Shown piece after piece: positions 37,364 through 46,823 of a DNA stretch of 64,000 bases. Location of the stretch: the NCBI GenBank assembly GCA_041391745.1, contig JAWKNK010000007.1, forward strand, positions 88,836-152,835, given 5' to 3'. A program made the position numbers and the translations under genes. The DNA is from JAIXWP01 sp041391745 (GTDB taxonomy: Bacteria; Bacteroidota; Bacteroidia; Flavobacteriales_D; Sanyastnellaceae). How positions within the stretch are numbered: the stretch's first letter is position 1; each line of letters begins with the position of its first letter. Under the pieces are notes generated by a model. That model did no database searches and had not been told where the DNA came from. It was given only the letters and a program-made list of their open reading frames with translations.

Positions 37364-38348
37364 TGAATAAAATTCTTGTCATACAAACCGCCTTTATTGG
37401 TGATGTGATACTTGCAACTGGAGTCGTAGAAACACTACGCAGTGAATTTCCGGATGCGCAGATTGATTTTCTTTTAAGAAAGGGTAATGAATCACTTTTA
37501 GCGAATAATGCCTCACTGAATAAGGTTGTCGTTTGGAACAAGAAGGAAGGGAAGTGGAAGTCAATGATTCGCATTGTAAAGCAACTTAGAAAAGAGAAGT
37601 ATGACGCTGTATTCAATTTACAACGTTTTTTCTCTTCAGGTCTAATGACGTGCTTTTCAGGAGCAAAATCAAAAGTGGATTTGATAAAAATCCAATGTCC
37701 TTTTGCTACACGCATAAGGCAGAACACAGAATTACCAGCGATCCTTCTGCTGCTACTTTGCATGAAGTAGAGAGAAATCATGCTGTGATCGCCCCCTTTA
37801 TTTCCTCATCAAGAAGAAATCCGAAAATATATCCTTCGAAGGAAGATTTCAATTTCATCAAAGGATTTGGTGACACGGATTTCATTACAATTAGTCCCGC
37901 TTCGGTTTGGGAAACTAAGAAGACGCCGCTTTCAAAGTGGGCAGAATTGGTCGGCAAATACTCGATAAAAAAGGTCTACCTATTGGGTGGTCCATCCGAT
38001 ATTTCGATTTGTGAGGAATTGAAAAGTCAAGTGGAAAGCACCTCCATAGAGATTCTTGCAGGCAAACTCTCTCTTCTTCAAAGCGCGGCGCTAATGTCGA
38101 AAGCGAAAATGAATTTTGTAAACGATAGTGGCCCCTTGCATCTCTGCAGCGCTATGAATGCACCGGTTACTGCCGTTTTCTGCTCAACGATTCCTTCATT
38201 TGGATTCACACCATTAAGTGACAACGCAAAGGTGGTTGAAGTATCAGAAAAATTGAATTGCAGACCTTGTGGTTTGCATGGTCATAAGACATGTCCTCAA
38301 GGGCACTTCAAATGTGGTAATGATTTGAATGTCGATTTAATGCTATGA
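37363..38348 (+). pseudogene. Glycosyltransferase family 9 (heptosyltransferase-like), one frameshift
   Basis: The first frame gives MNKILVIQTAFIGDVILATG through NLQRFFSSGLMTCFSGAK. The second frame continues with SGFDKNPMSFCYTHK, TISPASVWETKKTP, VYLLGGPSDISI, NDSGPLHLCSAMNAPVTAVF and NCRPCGLHGHKTCP. Joined, this is a normal GT9 enzyme of about 328 residues that adds heptose-type sugars to lipopolysaccharide core. The frames meet at AAAA (37671-37674): one missing A would restore the reading. ATG 37363 overlaps the dapD TGA, and the stop overlaps the GSCFA start, so the gene sits in an operon-like run. A sequence error or recent mutation is as likely as true loss. Confidence 0.82.
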
Positions 38349-39271
38349 AGTGGAGAACTGAAGTTATAGTAAAAAAAATGGATATTGAGTTAGATTACTC
38401 AGCGCCTATGATGTTTGCAGGTTCTTGCTTCGCAACCAACATGGAAAGTCGGATGAGCAGATTGCATTTCGATGTCCGACCATTTAGTCATGGCGTCATT
38501 TTTCATCCTTCCGCATTGGCCCGTGCTTTTCAAGAAATCGCTGGAAATAAGACTTATTCAGCTCAAAACCTATTCCTGTCTGATAGTATGTTTCGCAGCT
38601 TAGCTCATCACGGATCATTTTCAAACAGAGATAGTGCAGTTGCTATTCAAAATATAAATCACGCCATCAGTAACGCGCATCTTGCAATTGGTGCGTTGAA
38701 ATTATTGGTGGTCACTTTTGGTACCTCATACGGTTACAGACATTTGGAAACAAATTGCATCGTTGCAAATTGCCATAAATTGCCTCAAAGTACTTTTGTT
38801 AAAGAGTTAGTAGATGAAAATGCAATGTTGCTGGAATGGAAGCAAACGATAGCTTCATTGAGAATGTTGAATCCAAATTTGAGGTTTGTTTTTACAGTAA
38901 GCCCTGTGCGCCATTGGAAAGACGGTGCGGTTGAAAACAGCAGGTCAAAGGCAAGGCTGATTTCTTTGTGTGCTGCTTTAGTCGAATTGGAAGGAGTTGA
39001 TTATTTTCCTTCCTATGAAATCATGATGGATGATCTCCGAGACTACAGATTCTATGAATCCGATATGCTTCATCCAAATGTACAGGCTATTGATTACATC
39101 CAAGAACAATTCGTGGAGGCGGCTTTCTCTAGAGATTCGAAATCGAAAATTCTGAGAATTGAGAAGCTAGTTCAATTATCCGAGCACCGGTCGATTCATG
39201 AACTTTCAGAAACTACTGAAAAAAGAAAAGCCGAAGCCCTGGAAGGGATTCGGCTAATTATCGAGGAGTAA
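38345..39271 (+). CDS. GSCFA domain protein
   Basis: 308 residues with the namesake motif FAGSCFATNMESRMSR near the N-terminus, FHPSALARAF, VVTFGTSYGYRH, VANCHKLPQ, FTVSPVRHWKDG and DMLHPNVQAIDYI. The SGNH-hydrolase-like GSCFA family is widespread in Bacteroidota and its substrate is unknown; the GS and DxLH-type blocks resemble lipase/esterase active-site blocks. It follows the glycosyltransferase with a 4-base overlap. The last coding bases double as a terminator for the opposite-strand gene. Confidence 0.9.
   Translation: MKWRTEVIVKKMDIELDYSAPMMFAGSCFATNMESRMSRLHFDVRPFSHGVIFHPSALARAFQEIAGNKTYSAQNLFLSDSMFRSLAHHGSFSNRDSAVAIQNINHAISNAHLAIGALKLLVVTFGTSYGYRHLETNCIVANCHKLPQSTFVKELVDENAMLLEWKQTIASLRMLNPNLRFVFTVSPVRHWKDGAVENSRSKARLISLCAALVELEGVDYFPSYEIMMDDLRDYRFYESDMLHPNVQAIDYIQEQFVEAAFSRDSKSKILRIEKLVQLSEHRSIHELSETTEKRKAEALEGIRLIIEE
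39220..39255 (-). terminator. Terminator for the small exported-protein gene, inside the GSCFA coding end
   Basis: AGCCGAAGCCCT (39229-39240) pairs with AGGGATTCGGCT (39244-39255) with one mismatch and a 3-base loop. On the minus strand it is followed by TTTTCTTTTTT. It lies 24 bases past the stop of the minus-strand gene and within the 3' coding part of the convergent gene. Confidence 0.7.
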
Positions 39272-39278
39272 TTGTTTC

Positions 39279-39638
39279 TTAATTGCAGTTGCCTAAGCAA
39301 ACTACAGCGAAATGACCTTCTGTTCTGGTCAACACGATTTTCGTGCTGCTTAAAGGATTTTGCAAATTAGTCATATCTACTGTTCCCAAATCAACTCCAT
39401 CAGCAGTTGAAATGCGGTATTGAATTGCCTTCAACTTCTTGTCACTATCAAATTGTGGGTTGTATCGAAACACAAGCCCAAGAGCATTCAATTCAGTGAA
39501 CATCTGAGAAAGTTGTTCACGAGTCGTGTTATGATTAATTTCGATATTCACCTCGTTTTCAGTGATGATGTTTTGAGCTGATGCTGCGCTTGAAACCAAA
39601 GCGAAAGCAAGAACCAGAGTGTATACGATTTTTTTCAT
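39279..39638 (-). CDS. Small exported protein of unknown function
   Basis: 119 residues with a clear signal peptide (KKIVYTLVLAFALVSSAASA). The mature part has VNIEINHNTTREQLSQMFTE, LVFRYNPQFDSDKKLKAI and YRISTADGVDLGTVDM. This layout resembles a module I recall at the end of Bacteroidota M56/BlaR-type proteins (NTT-x-E-L plus FxY plus I-x-I-S), but here it stands alone. It ends with two Cys in VCLGNCN. The resemblance is weak and no function is claimed. Confidence 0.7.
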   Translation of the reverse strand: MKKIVYTLVLAFALVSSAASAQNIITENEVNIEINHNTTREQLSQMFTELNALGLVFRYNPQFDSDKKLKAIQYRISTADGVDLGTVDMTNLQNPLSSTKIVLTRTEGHFAVVCLGNCN

Positions 39639-39699
39639 TTGTACTTTTTTGTGCCTATATGACTACGAAAATAAGGGATAAGTTGCATATTTCCACCAT

Positions 39700-39707
39700 T
39701 ATATTTG
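39700..39707 (+). promoter_or_regulatory. Candidate -7 element giving a near-leaderless message
   Basis: TATATTTG matches TAnnTTTG exactly and ends 4 bases before the ATG at 39712. TTG lies 14 bases upstream, shorter than the usual spacing. If used, transcription would start at or near the start codon. Confidence 0.4.
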
Positions 39708-39711
39708 CAGC

Positions 39712-40251
39712 ATGAATACACCGGCACAAAAAAAGAAAATAGAAGAGGTAAAGAAAGATCTTTTCAGTGGGGATGATAGTTTGGTTCAAAAGGCTATCAA
39801 TTATTGTCGTGAGGAAGGATCAGCCGAGCTTGTTGAGCCTTTAATCACAGTATTTGCAACTACGAAAAACCTTCATGTGAAGCAGGAAGTGGGAGAGATG
39901 CTCAGTCAACTGAAAGTCAGCAATGTCGAAGATGCGTTCATGAAAGCGATTAAGAATCCGAAATACCGACATGTACGCAAACAGTTGCTGTTTTTCATTT
40001 GGAGTTCAGGCATTCAGCCATCGAATTATCTTGTGCAACTCACTGAAATTGCTATCGATGGTTCTTATGAAGAAGCCGTTGAATGCCTTACAATTATTGA
40101 AGGCCTTGAAGATGAAATTCCAGAGTCTGATATCTTGGAAGCCTCTACTATTGCACGTGAGTACATTTCTAGGTATAAGATGGATGAAAAGCGCTTTCTA
40201 GTTGCTGATATACTAGTGGCTATTGAAGGTCGTCAAGAAATTGAGGAGTAA
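39712..40251 (+). CDS. HEAT-like repeat cytosolic protein
   Basis: 179 residues, all helical, with repeated helix pairs (GSAELVEPLITVFATTKNLH, VEDAFMKAIKNPKYRHVRKQ, SYEEAVECLTIIEGLEDE). This looks like HEAT/Armadillo-type repeats, used for protein binding. There is no signal peptide or catalytic motif. It begins within 5 bases of a strong -7 element. Function unknown. Confidence 0.75.
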   Translation: MNTPAQKKKIEEVKKDLFSGDDSLVQKAINYCREEGSAELVEPLITVFATTKNLHVKQEVGEMLSQLKVSNVEDAFMKAIKNPKYRHVRKQLLFFIWSSGIQPSNYLVQLTEIAIDGSYEEAVECLTIIEGLEDEIPESDILEASTIAREYISRYKMDEKRFLVADILVAIEGRQEIEE

Positions 40252-40263
40252 GACCTTCTTTTC

Positions 40264-43200
40264 TTAGCGCAACATGGTTACAGTTCCTGAAGCAGTTTTA
40301 GCATCACCATCTACACCTGTGTATTTGATGAAATAGCTATAAACCTGATCAGATACGTAATAATCTTCACCTACTTTGCCTCCAGTCCAAGCCATATTGG
40401 GGTCGGTGCTGTACCAAATCTGCTCGCCCCATCTGTTGAAGATAAAAAGCTCAAAGGTCACAATACCACTGGTCTCAAATTTCCAAACATCATTCACACC
40501 ATCATTGTCTGGCGTAAATGCATTAGGAATATAGATCTGTACTGGCGGGTAGATGGTGTGATATGCTACATCGTAGCACCCAATGCTATTTGTCACCAAC
40601 AAGTTGCTGGCGTATTGATCGAGCCCATCAAAAGTATGATTGGTAATGGCGTCCGTAGCATAGCTTCCATCTCCAAAGTTGAACAGATACGAGCAATCGG
40701 TGCAGCTATCTGCTGCTAATGCGTAGAATGTAACATCCACGTTACTTAGATAATCATAAGTAAAGGCGGCATCTACATATTGAACTTCAACTTCAATTGT
40801 TTCTTCTTGCGTTTGTCCACATTGGTCGGCCACTTGAACGGTGTATTCGTGATATCCACCAGGACCTATCAATATTGAGTGAGCAGTGGAGTTTTCGTAA
40901 TCCCACAAGTAAGTCACAAAACCTGCTCCACCTTCTGTCCAAGCATTCAAGTAAGCAGATGTACCTCTACAAATAATCGTATCAGGTGTAGTGAGTAGTT
41001 GTAACGGTGGGTTGAACAAATAGAACATTGCCGAACTCTCAGCTGATGTGCCACAATAGTCCGTAACAGTACACGTCACTTCCGTAGTTTCATCAAATGA
41101 GTAGTTGATGGTTTGACCCTGACCAATGTTGCTTCCATTAGCAGTCCAAACATAGTTATAGGTTGGAATACCCGAAGTTACACTTGCTGAGAATTGAACT
41201 AGGTCAACACATGTTCCACTTTGATCTTCTGACAAAGTAAATTCTACTGGCTCAGTGTATATGTTCACGAAAGTATTCGCTTGAGCAAAAGACCCACAGT
41301 TATCCGAAACCGAAAGAATCAATTCATGAGAAGCTGTGGTTTGATATGTCAAAGGATTGGTGTTGCCCACGTTAGATCCTTCTTCTTGCCACAAATAGGT
41401 GAAGGTGCCGCTACCTCCCGATATATTAGCTTCTATTTCAAAAGGAGTGGAACAATTTCCAAAATATTCAGGTTGCAATACAATCTCAATCGGCACTTGA
41501 ATCACGTTCACAAAAATATCTATACTTTCAAAGCCACCACAATTATCACTTATTTGAAAAATTAAGTTCAAATCTGTATTCGGTGTTACAGAATAGCTTG
41601 GATCGCCGGATAGGAAATTGAAATTTTGATCATACCATGAATAAAAGAATGGTGCTTGTCCACCAGTAATTTCTGGGGCAATTGTCAAAAGCTCGCCACA
41701 TATCGCTTGAATAGTGGTCGGCTGATTTACTTCTAAGGGTTGTACACTTGATTCTGGATAAAAAGTATATGCCGCAGTGGTCCCACAGCCGTCTTCAACA
41801 CTTACAGTTACTTCAGGGCTAAAGTTCCAAGTCGAAACAAACAAGGTGTTGTCCCATCCAAACATATCCTGTCCATTTCCATCTACCCATAACCAGTTAT
41901 CATAGTCACCATTACCACCTGTAGCCGTAGCGGTAGCCTGCGAACCGAAACAATCCACCATAAACGGATCTGGAGAAACTGAAAGTTCTAAAGGAGGAAA
42001 TACACCGACTTCAATAATAATGTCAGCATTTTGTGATGGAATTCCGCATGTATCAGCAACAGCCACTGAATATGTAGTAGTACTGCCAGGTGTCACAGTG
42101 ATGGATGGCGATGTAGATCCATCTGACCATAGGTAGGTGTACACGGCATATCCGCCATCAACAACTGGAGTTATTTCTATTGAGTTTCCACTACAGATAG
42201 ATTCTGTAAACCCTTCTACGACCAACGGATCAGGTTGATCGTTGATATAAAATTCAAAGGTGGATTGAAGTGGTTCGTTAGAGCATTCAGCAATGTTTGT
42301 TATAATCATTTGAATACTTTCCTGACCTTCAGGGATATTATCAATAAAGGCGGTGATTGGAACAGAAACACTGAATACACCCGGGTCGAAAACGATTTCA
42401 GATGGAAGGTTACTATAGTCAACGCCCATTTCTGCAACTCCAAAAAATTCAAGTTGTGCTAAAAATGTTGTTTCAACATCATTCGAAATTGGACGAGTAA
42501 AAACAATTTCGGCGTCACCACATGTTTCAAAGATGGTGTTATTATCTGGTCCACCCGCTTCAAATTCGATAGCTACTTGTACCACAAGATTACTTGTAAA
42601 AGAATCCTCTTCAAGGAATACTGCACTGCTGTATCCTCCATCACCAACATCGGATATGGCAAGTTTGATGTGGTACGTTTCACCACATACTACTTCACTC
42701 AACGCAGTGAGCTTGGTGGTGTAGCCATCAAACACTACTGTGTTAGGGTCTGAATAGGATGGTACATCAGGATCGAATCCTTCGCCATTTGCGTTGAAGT
42801 ATTCGCAGTATTCACATGGACCGTTATTATTTGGACCATTGTTGAGTGAGCCAATTGCCACGGGAATATTGGTACCGGGAATTACAGCTAGATTAACTGC
42901 ATTGTTGCTATATGGACCATTGATGCCAGGGCCACTTAAAAAGAATCCAAAAAAGTCATTAAAATTTGTTGGACCATCTACTACGAAATCAGAATATTCC
43001 TCGGAAGCCCAGATGTAGCTAAATCGTATAGAATCTCCAAGTGGAACAAAGTCGAATTCAATGATGAGATAATCAAAAAGATTTGGGTTGGAACCTGCTT
43101 GCGAAACGATATCCAAAAGGTCTGGATCGTTTCCATTGGTCAATCCGAAGTTCGCAGACTCGTTCGCGTCATTTGGACCTGGTGCACCCGAAACGTCACC

Positions 43201-43446
43201 GGTAGATAATATTAGTCCACTTCCAATTTCAAGTACGCAATCCTCACAATTGAAATACCCAACTTGAGCATTCACCTGATCAGCTGGAACTCCATTGTAT
43301 GTGATATTAGAAACGGTAACATTATCACCCAATAATACGGTTTGAATATAATCCGCAATTGTCATGTTATTTTCCACTTGCAATTGAGCATTGCTTGTTA
43401 AAGCAACTCCAATCAACCCCACTAAAAGTATTATATTTTTCATCAT
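40264..43446 (-). CDS. Choice-of-anchor L giant surface protein, T9SS type B (copy 1)
   Basis: 1060 residues. A signal peptide (ends SNAQ) precedes a choice-of-anchor L domain (about 25-290: MTIADYIQTVLLGDNV, IGSGLILSTGDVSG, IRFSYIWASEEYSDF, FFGFFLSGPGI, VVCGETYHIKLAISDVGDG). A Calx-beta-like domain follows (about 300-405, VEMGVDY-type AEMGVDYSNLPSEIVF). Six beta-sandwich modules of about 80 residues come next, each ending in D-x-CG (ADTCG, EDGCG, SDNCG, SDNCG, TDYCG, ADQCG). A type B T9SS tail closes the protein (PNAFTPDNDGVNDVWKF, FNRWGEQIWYST). It is expected at the cell surface, probably adhesive. Copy 2 lies directly upstream. Confidence 0.88.
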   Translation of the reverse strand: MMKNIILLVGLIGVALTSNAQLQVENNMTIADYIQTVLLGDNVTVSNITYNGVPADQVNAQVGYFNCEDCVLEIGSGLILSTGDVSGAPGPNDANESANFGLTNGNDPDLLDIVSQAGSNPNLFDYLIIEFDFVPLGDSIRFSYIWASEEYSDFVVDGPTNFNDFFGFFLSGPGINGPYSNNAVNLAVIPGTNIPVAIGSLNNGPNNNGPCEYCEYFNANGEGFDPDVPSYSDPNTVVFDGYTTKLTALSEVVCGETYHIKLAISDVGDGGYSSAVFLEEDSFTSNLVVQVAIEFEAGGPDNNTIFETCGDAEIVFTRPISNDVETTFLAQLEFFGVAEMGVDYSNLPSEIVFDPGVFSVSVPITAFIDNIPEGQESIQMIITNIAECSNEPLQSTFEFYINDQPDPLVVEGFTESICSGNSIEITPVVDGGYAVYTYLWSDGSTSPSITVTPGSTTTYSVAVADTCGIPSQNADIIIEVGVFPPLELSVSPDPFMVDCFGSQATATATGGNGDYDNWLWVDGNGQDMFGWDNTLFVSTWNFSPEVTVSVEDGCGTTAAYTFYPESSVQPLEVNQPTTIQAICGELLTIAPEITGGQAPFFYSWYDQNFNFLSGDPSYSVTPNTDLNLIFQISDNCGGFESIDIFVNVIQVPIEIVLQPEYFGNCSTPFEIEANISGGSGTFTYLWQEEGSNVGNTNPLTYQTTASHELILSVSDNCGSFAQANTFVNIYTEPVEFTLSEDQSGTCVDLVQFSASVTSGIPTYNYVWTANGSNIGQGQTINYSFDETTEVTCTVTDYCGTSAESSAMFYLFNPPLQLLTTPDTIICRGTSAYLNAWTEGGAGFVTYLWDYENSTAHSILIGPGGYHEYTVQVADQCGQTQEETIEVEVQYVDAAFTYDYLSNVDVTFYALAADSCTDCSYLFNFGDGSYATDAITNHTFDGLDQYASNLLVTNSIGCYDVAYHTIYPPVQIYIPNAFTPDNDGVNDVWKFETSGIVTFELFIFNRWGEQIWYSTDPNMAWTGGKVGEDYYVSDQVYSYFIKYTGVDGDAKTASGTVTMLR

Positions 43447-43470
43447 ATGACCGAACTACAAAGTAGACTG

Positions 43471-43505
43471 CAAATTTAAGCATCTAGTTGCTTGAAAACG
43501 GCAAA
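43471..43505 (-). promoter_or_regulatory. Candidate promoter of anchor-L copy 1
   Basis: On the minus strand TAAATTTG (43471-43478) lies 23 bases downstream of TTTG (43502-43505), giving a -33/-7 pair. The ATG follows 24 bases later. Confidence 0.5.
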
Positions 43506-43507
43506 CA

Positions 43508-43543
43508 AAAAATCCCGCCTGAAGTATGTCTCAGACGGGATTT
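43508..43543 (-). terminator. Terminator between the two anchor-L genes
   Basis: AAATCCCGCCTGA and TCAGACGGGATTT (one mismatch) flank an 8-base loop, and the minus-strand 3' arm leads into TTTTTTG. It lies 18 bases past the copy 2 stop and just before the copy 1 promoter. Confidence 0.75.
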
Positions 43544-43560
43544 CAAGAGTAGTGATATTT

Positions 43561-46500
43561 TTATCGCATTACATTGATGTATCCTGTTTTTTCGAGAACT
43601 TCATTTTTAAATCCTCTTACTTTCACAATGTAGTTGTAGACTCCGTTTTGATTGTAATAATCTCCATTTTTGAATTCTCCTAACCAAGGTTCTGTTGGGT
43701 CAATAGAGTGGAACACTACATCTCCCCAACGATTAAAGATGGTCAATTCAAAATCTTGAACACTTTGCATTTCAATTCTAAACACATCATTTATTCCATC
43801 TCCATTTGGTGAAAACGCATTTGGAATGTAAACAATCGGACTGCTCAAAATAATTTGATAAGTTGAGTCAACACATCCAATCACATTTGTTGCTGTTAGG
43901 TGCACTATGTGCTCTCCGATTCCATCAAATGAATATTCAAAACTATTATCTGTTGTATAAGCTTCATCATCAACATACCATTGAAGTGCAGTAGACCCAT
44001 CTGATGGAGTAGACACTGAAGTGAATAGATAAGTATCTACATCAAGTTCTTGTCTTGAAATTATCGCCTCTACTGGTAATACCCCTACATAGATATCGGC
44101 AGTTTCGAACTTGCCGCAGATATCTGTAGCCATCAAAGTGAAAGTTGTAGAGTTATTTATGCCCGCCATAGCCATGGTAGTTGAAGTAGATGAACTCTGC
44201 AGCCAATCGTATGTGAAACCACCTTCACCACCAGAAGCTTCGCCGAATAAAGTTACTTCACCACCAACACATATTGTAGTATCAGCGCTAGTGATAAATG
44301 AAATCGGAACATTAGGGATGTGGATGAACAATTGATCTGTTGCTGTTTCACCACACTCGTCCACTAGGCTCAATTGTACAGGGATTGTTTCAAAAGACTG
44401 CACGTTAATTTGTGGCGCATTATTGAACAGTGTATCCGCCACCATCCATGTGTATTGCATATTTCCACTTCCTCCTGAAATTACAGGAACTATTGCATTA
44501 AGGTCAACACATGATGCATCAATGTCTGCTCCCAAATCAAGAGATATTGGTGGGTTGATAACTACAATCGAAATGTTGTCTGAAGCTGAACTACTGCAAG
44601 CATCCGTAATTGTGAGCGTTACCGTTGTGCTTGTTGTGAAGTTTTCACTCAATGCTGATGCATTCGAAATTACACTTCCACCTTCTGTCCATGAATATGT
44701 AACATTACCTCCAGCAACTAAGTTGGTAGGCTCGGCTTCATATATATCTGAACAAGTGCCAGTCAATTCATCAATCAAATCGAATGAAACTGGCGGTGCA
44801 TCAATGGTGTAAGGAATGTTAAGAGTTTCACTTTGTCCGCAGCCATCGTTTACAATAGCTGTGATTGTACCTGGAGTAGAGGATGTAAAATCGAAGGTGT
44901 TATCAAACTGACTCCAATCGAAAACACCGTTTAATTCCCATGAATAGTTGTAAGGTGCTTGACCACCGCTCACATTGAGCGTTACAGTTGTCAAAGAATT
45001 ACAAGGTGCCGCCACGGTAGCCGGACCATCTACTATTAAATCAGGGACATTCAGTTCTACGGTTATGCCATCTGTAGCAGTAAAGCCACATCCATCGGTT
45101 ACTTCAATATTGATTTCACCTTCTCCATTCCATGAGCCATAGAATAGTGTATTGTCCCAACCAAAGAGATCATTTCCATTTTCATCGTACCAGAAGAAAT
45201 CATATACACCATCGCCTCCTGTAGCATTTGCAGTGAGGTCAACAGATTCATTGCAGTTCAGCAATAAATCGCCAGAGTTAATGGACACTTCTAAAGGGTC
45301 AAATACCAATATGTTTACTAGAAATGTTCCATCAGCAGGATCAAGGCCACAAGTGTCAGAAACCGTCAAGAAGTATGTTGTTGTAACGAGAGGCTCTACA
45401 ATTATAGAGGAGCTAGTTTCACCAGTACTCCAATCGTAAATGAAGTTTCCGTATCCGCCTGTGATTTCAGGAACAAGTTCATCGGTAGCACCCAGGCAAA
45501 TGCTATTCTCATATGGAGCAACGACAATTGGATCTGGGTGGTCATTTATAAAAAACTCGAAATTTGAAACCAAACCAGAGCCATTGCAGGCACCGATATT
45601 CAATATGTTCAAATGCACCAATTCCGCACCTTCCGGCAATCCATCCAAGAAGGCATCAATTTCAAAACTTACGGTTGACACTCCTATAGGGAAGAAAACA
45701 GTATCAGGCATTTCTGTGTAATCAACTCCCATTTCTGCATCACCCGTCCACTCGATGATAACCATATCTTCCACATCAAGGCTAGAAATTTCTGCTCTAG
45801 TAAATGTCAAAGTCGCCTCACCACAATCTTCCCAAAGTGTTTCCGCATCTGGACCTCCAACATTGATACTCAAGTTTACATCAACTACTGCATTTGAAGA
45901 GAATGATCCTTCTTCCAAAAGCACAAAGCTGTCTAGACCGGTGTCACTACCATCGGCAATGGCCAATTTGATGTGATAAGTTTCACCACAAACTACTTCT
46001 GCCCAACATTCCAAAACGTCAGTTCTACCGCGAGCATTAATGTCGTCTTGGTTTGGTACAGGTACGAAATATTCAGAGTTCAAAGTAGCATTTACAGAAC
46101 TAATTGTAATCGGAATTGCAGGGTCTGAATCTGGAATTACAGCAATATTTTGTGCTCCACCTGGAAAACCAGCAGGGGCAGCATATGGTCCAGTAATCCC
46201 AGGGCCACTCAACAAGAAGGCAAACACGTCATTGTACTGAGAGTTTTCATATTGAGTGTACTCATAAGATCCGAAAATGTATCTAAAGCGAAGGGTGTCT
46301 CCCGTTGGGATAAAATCAAATTCTAAAATAGCCTTGTCATTGATAGACGACACTGAAAAGTTTTGACCAATCAATCCTGGAACCGAATTCGCAATGTTCA
46401 AAAGATCTGGATCATTCTGTGCTGCTGGACAATCAAAATCAATGAAACCATATTGTGGGTCTGCCGGAGGAATATCTTGAGCTGGTCCGCTTGAAAGTAG

Positions 46501-46722
46501 AATCCCACTATTCAAACCGAGATCAATCGAGTTTCCATTTTGGAGATAACCTGCCTGACTCAAACATCCCTGAAATGAAATGTTGGTGGCTTGAATACCA
46601 GATCCAAGAAGTACATCTTGAACGTATTGTTGGATGGATAAGGAGTCAACAGTTAACTGAGCGCTCACCGAGCTTCCGAATAGAGTGAATCCAACTAGAA
46701 ATAGTGCAGCAAAGGATCTCAT
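43561..46722 (-). CDS. Choice-of-anchor L giant surface protein, T9SS type B (copy 2)
   Basis: 1053 residues, collinear with copy 1. It has a signal peptide (ends SVSAQ), choice-of-anchor L (SIQQYVQDVLLGSGIQ, NSGILLSSG, LRFRYIFGSYEYTQYE, FAFLLSGPGITGPY, VVCGETYHIKLAIADG), a Calx-beta-like domain (DAEMGVDYTEMPDTVFFP), six modules with DTCG, DGCG, DGCG, DACS, DECG and DICG, and the T9SS type B tail (PNAFSPNGDGINDVFRIE, FNRWGDVVFHS). The fourth module has lost the Gly after Cys. It is separated from copy 1 by its own terminator, so the two are separately transcribed. Confidence 0.88.
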   Translation of the reverse strand: MRSFAALFLVGFTLFGSSVSAQLTVDSLSIQQYVQDVLLGSGIQATNISFQGCLSQAGYLQNGNSIDLGLNSGILLSSGPAQDIPPADPQYGFIDFDCPAAQNDPDLLNIANSVPGLIGQNFSVSSINDKAILEFDFIPTGDTLRFRYIFGSYEYTQYENSQYNDVFAFLLSGPGITGPYAAPAGFPGGAQNIAVIPDSDPAIPITISSVNATLNSEYFVPVPNQDDINARGRTDVLECWAEVVCGETYHIKLAIADGSDTGLDSFVLLEEGSFSSNAVVDVNLSINVGGPDAETLWEDCGEATLTFTRAEISSLDVEDMVIIEWTGDAEMGVDYTEMPDTVFFPIGVSTVSFEIDAFLDGLPEGAELVHLNILNIGACNGSGLVSNFEFFINDHPDPIVVAPYENSICLGATDELVPEITGGYGNFIYDWSTGETSSSIIVEPLVTTTYFLTVSDTCGLDPADGTFLVNILVFDPLEVSINSGDLLLNCNESVDLTANATGGDGVYDFFWYDENGNDLFGWDNTLFYGSWNGEGEINIEVTDGCGFTATDGITVELNVPDLIVDGPATVAAPCNSLTTVTLNVSGGQAPYNYSWELNGVFDWSQFDNTFDFTSSTPGTITAIVNDGCGQSETLNIPYTIDAPPVSFDLIDELTGTCSDIYEAEPTNLVAGGNVTYSWTEGGSVISNASALSENFTTSTTVTLTITDACSSSASDNISIVVINPPISLDLGADIDASCVDLNAIVPVISGGSGNMQYTWMVADTLFNNAPQINVQSFETIPVQLSLVDECGETATDQLFIHIPNVPISFITSADTTICVGGEVTLFGEASGGEGGFTYDWLQSSSTSTTMAMAGINNSTTFTLMATDICGKFETADIYVGVLPVEAIISRQELDVDTYLFTSVSTPSDGSTALQWYVDDEAYTTDNSFEYSFDGIGEHIVHLTATNVIGCVDSTYQIILSSPIVYIPNAFSPNGDGINDVFRIEMQSVQDFELTIFNRWGDVVFHSIDPTEPWLGEFKNGDYYNQNGVYNYIVKVRGFKNEVLEKTGYINVMR

Positions 46723-46756
46723 TTGGTTTTTGGCTAATATAATGACTATAAGACAA

Positions 46757-46764
46757 CAAATTTA
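46757..46764 (-). promoter_or_regulatory. Candidate -7 element of anchor-L copy 2
   Basis: TAAATTTG on the minus strand, the same octamer as at copy 1, lies 34 bases before the ATG. No TTG was found at the usual distance upstream. Confidence 0.35.
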
Positions 46765-46823
46765 GCCTGAAAGGTTGCATTTGATGGTGTTAATTTCAAA
46801 ATATCAGCCTTAATTTGCATGGA

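Noticed and set aside
42235..42462. Plus-strand frames inside the anchor-L genes
   Set aside because: All are short and antisense to conserved modules of the giant proteins.
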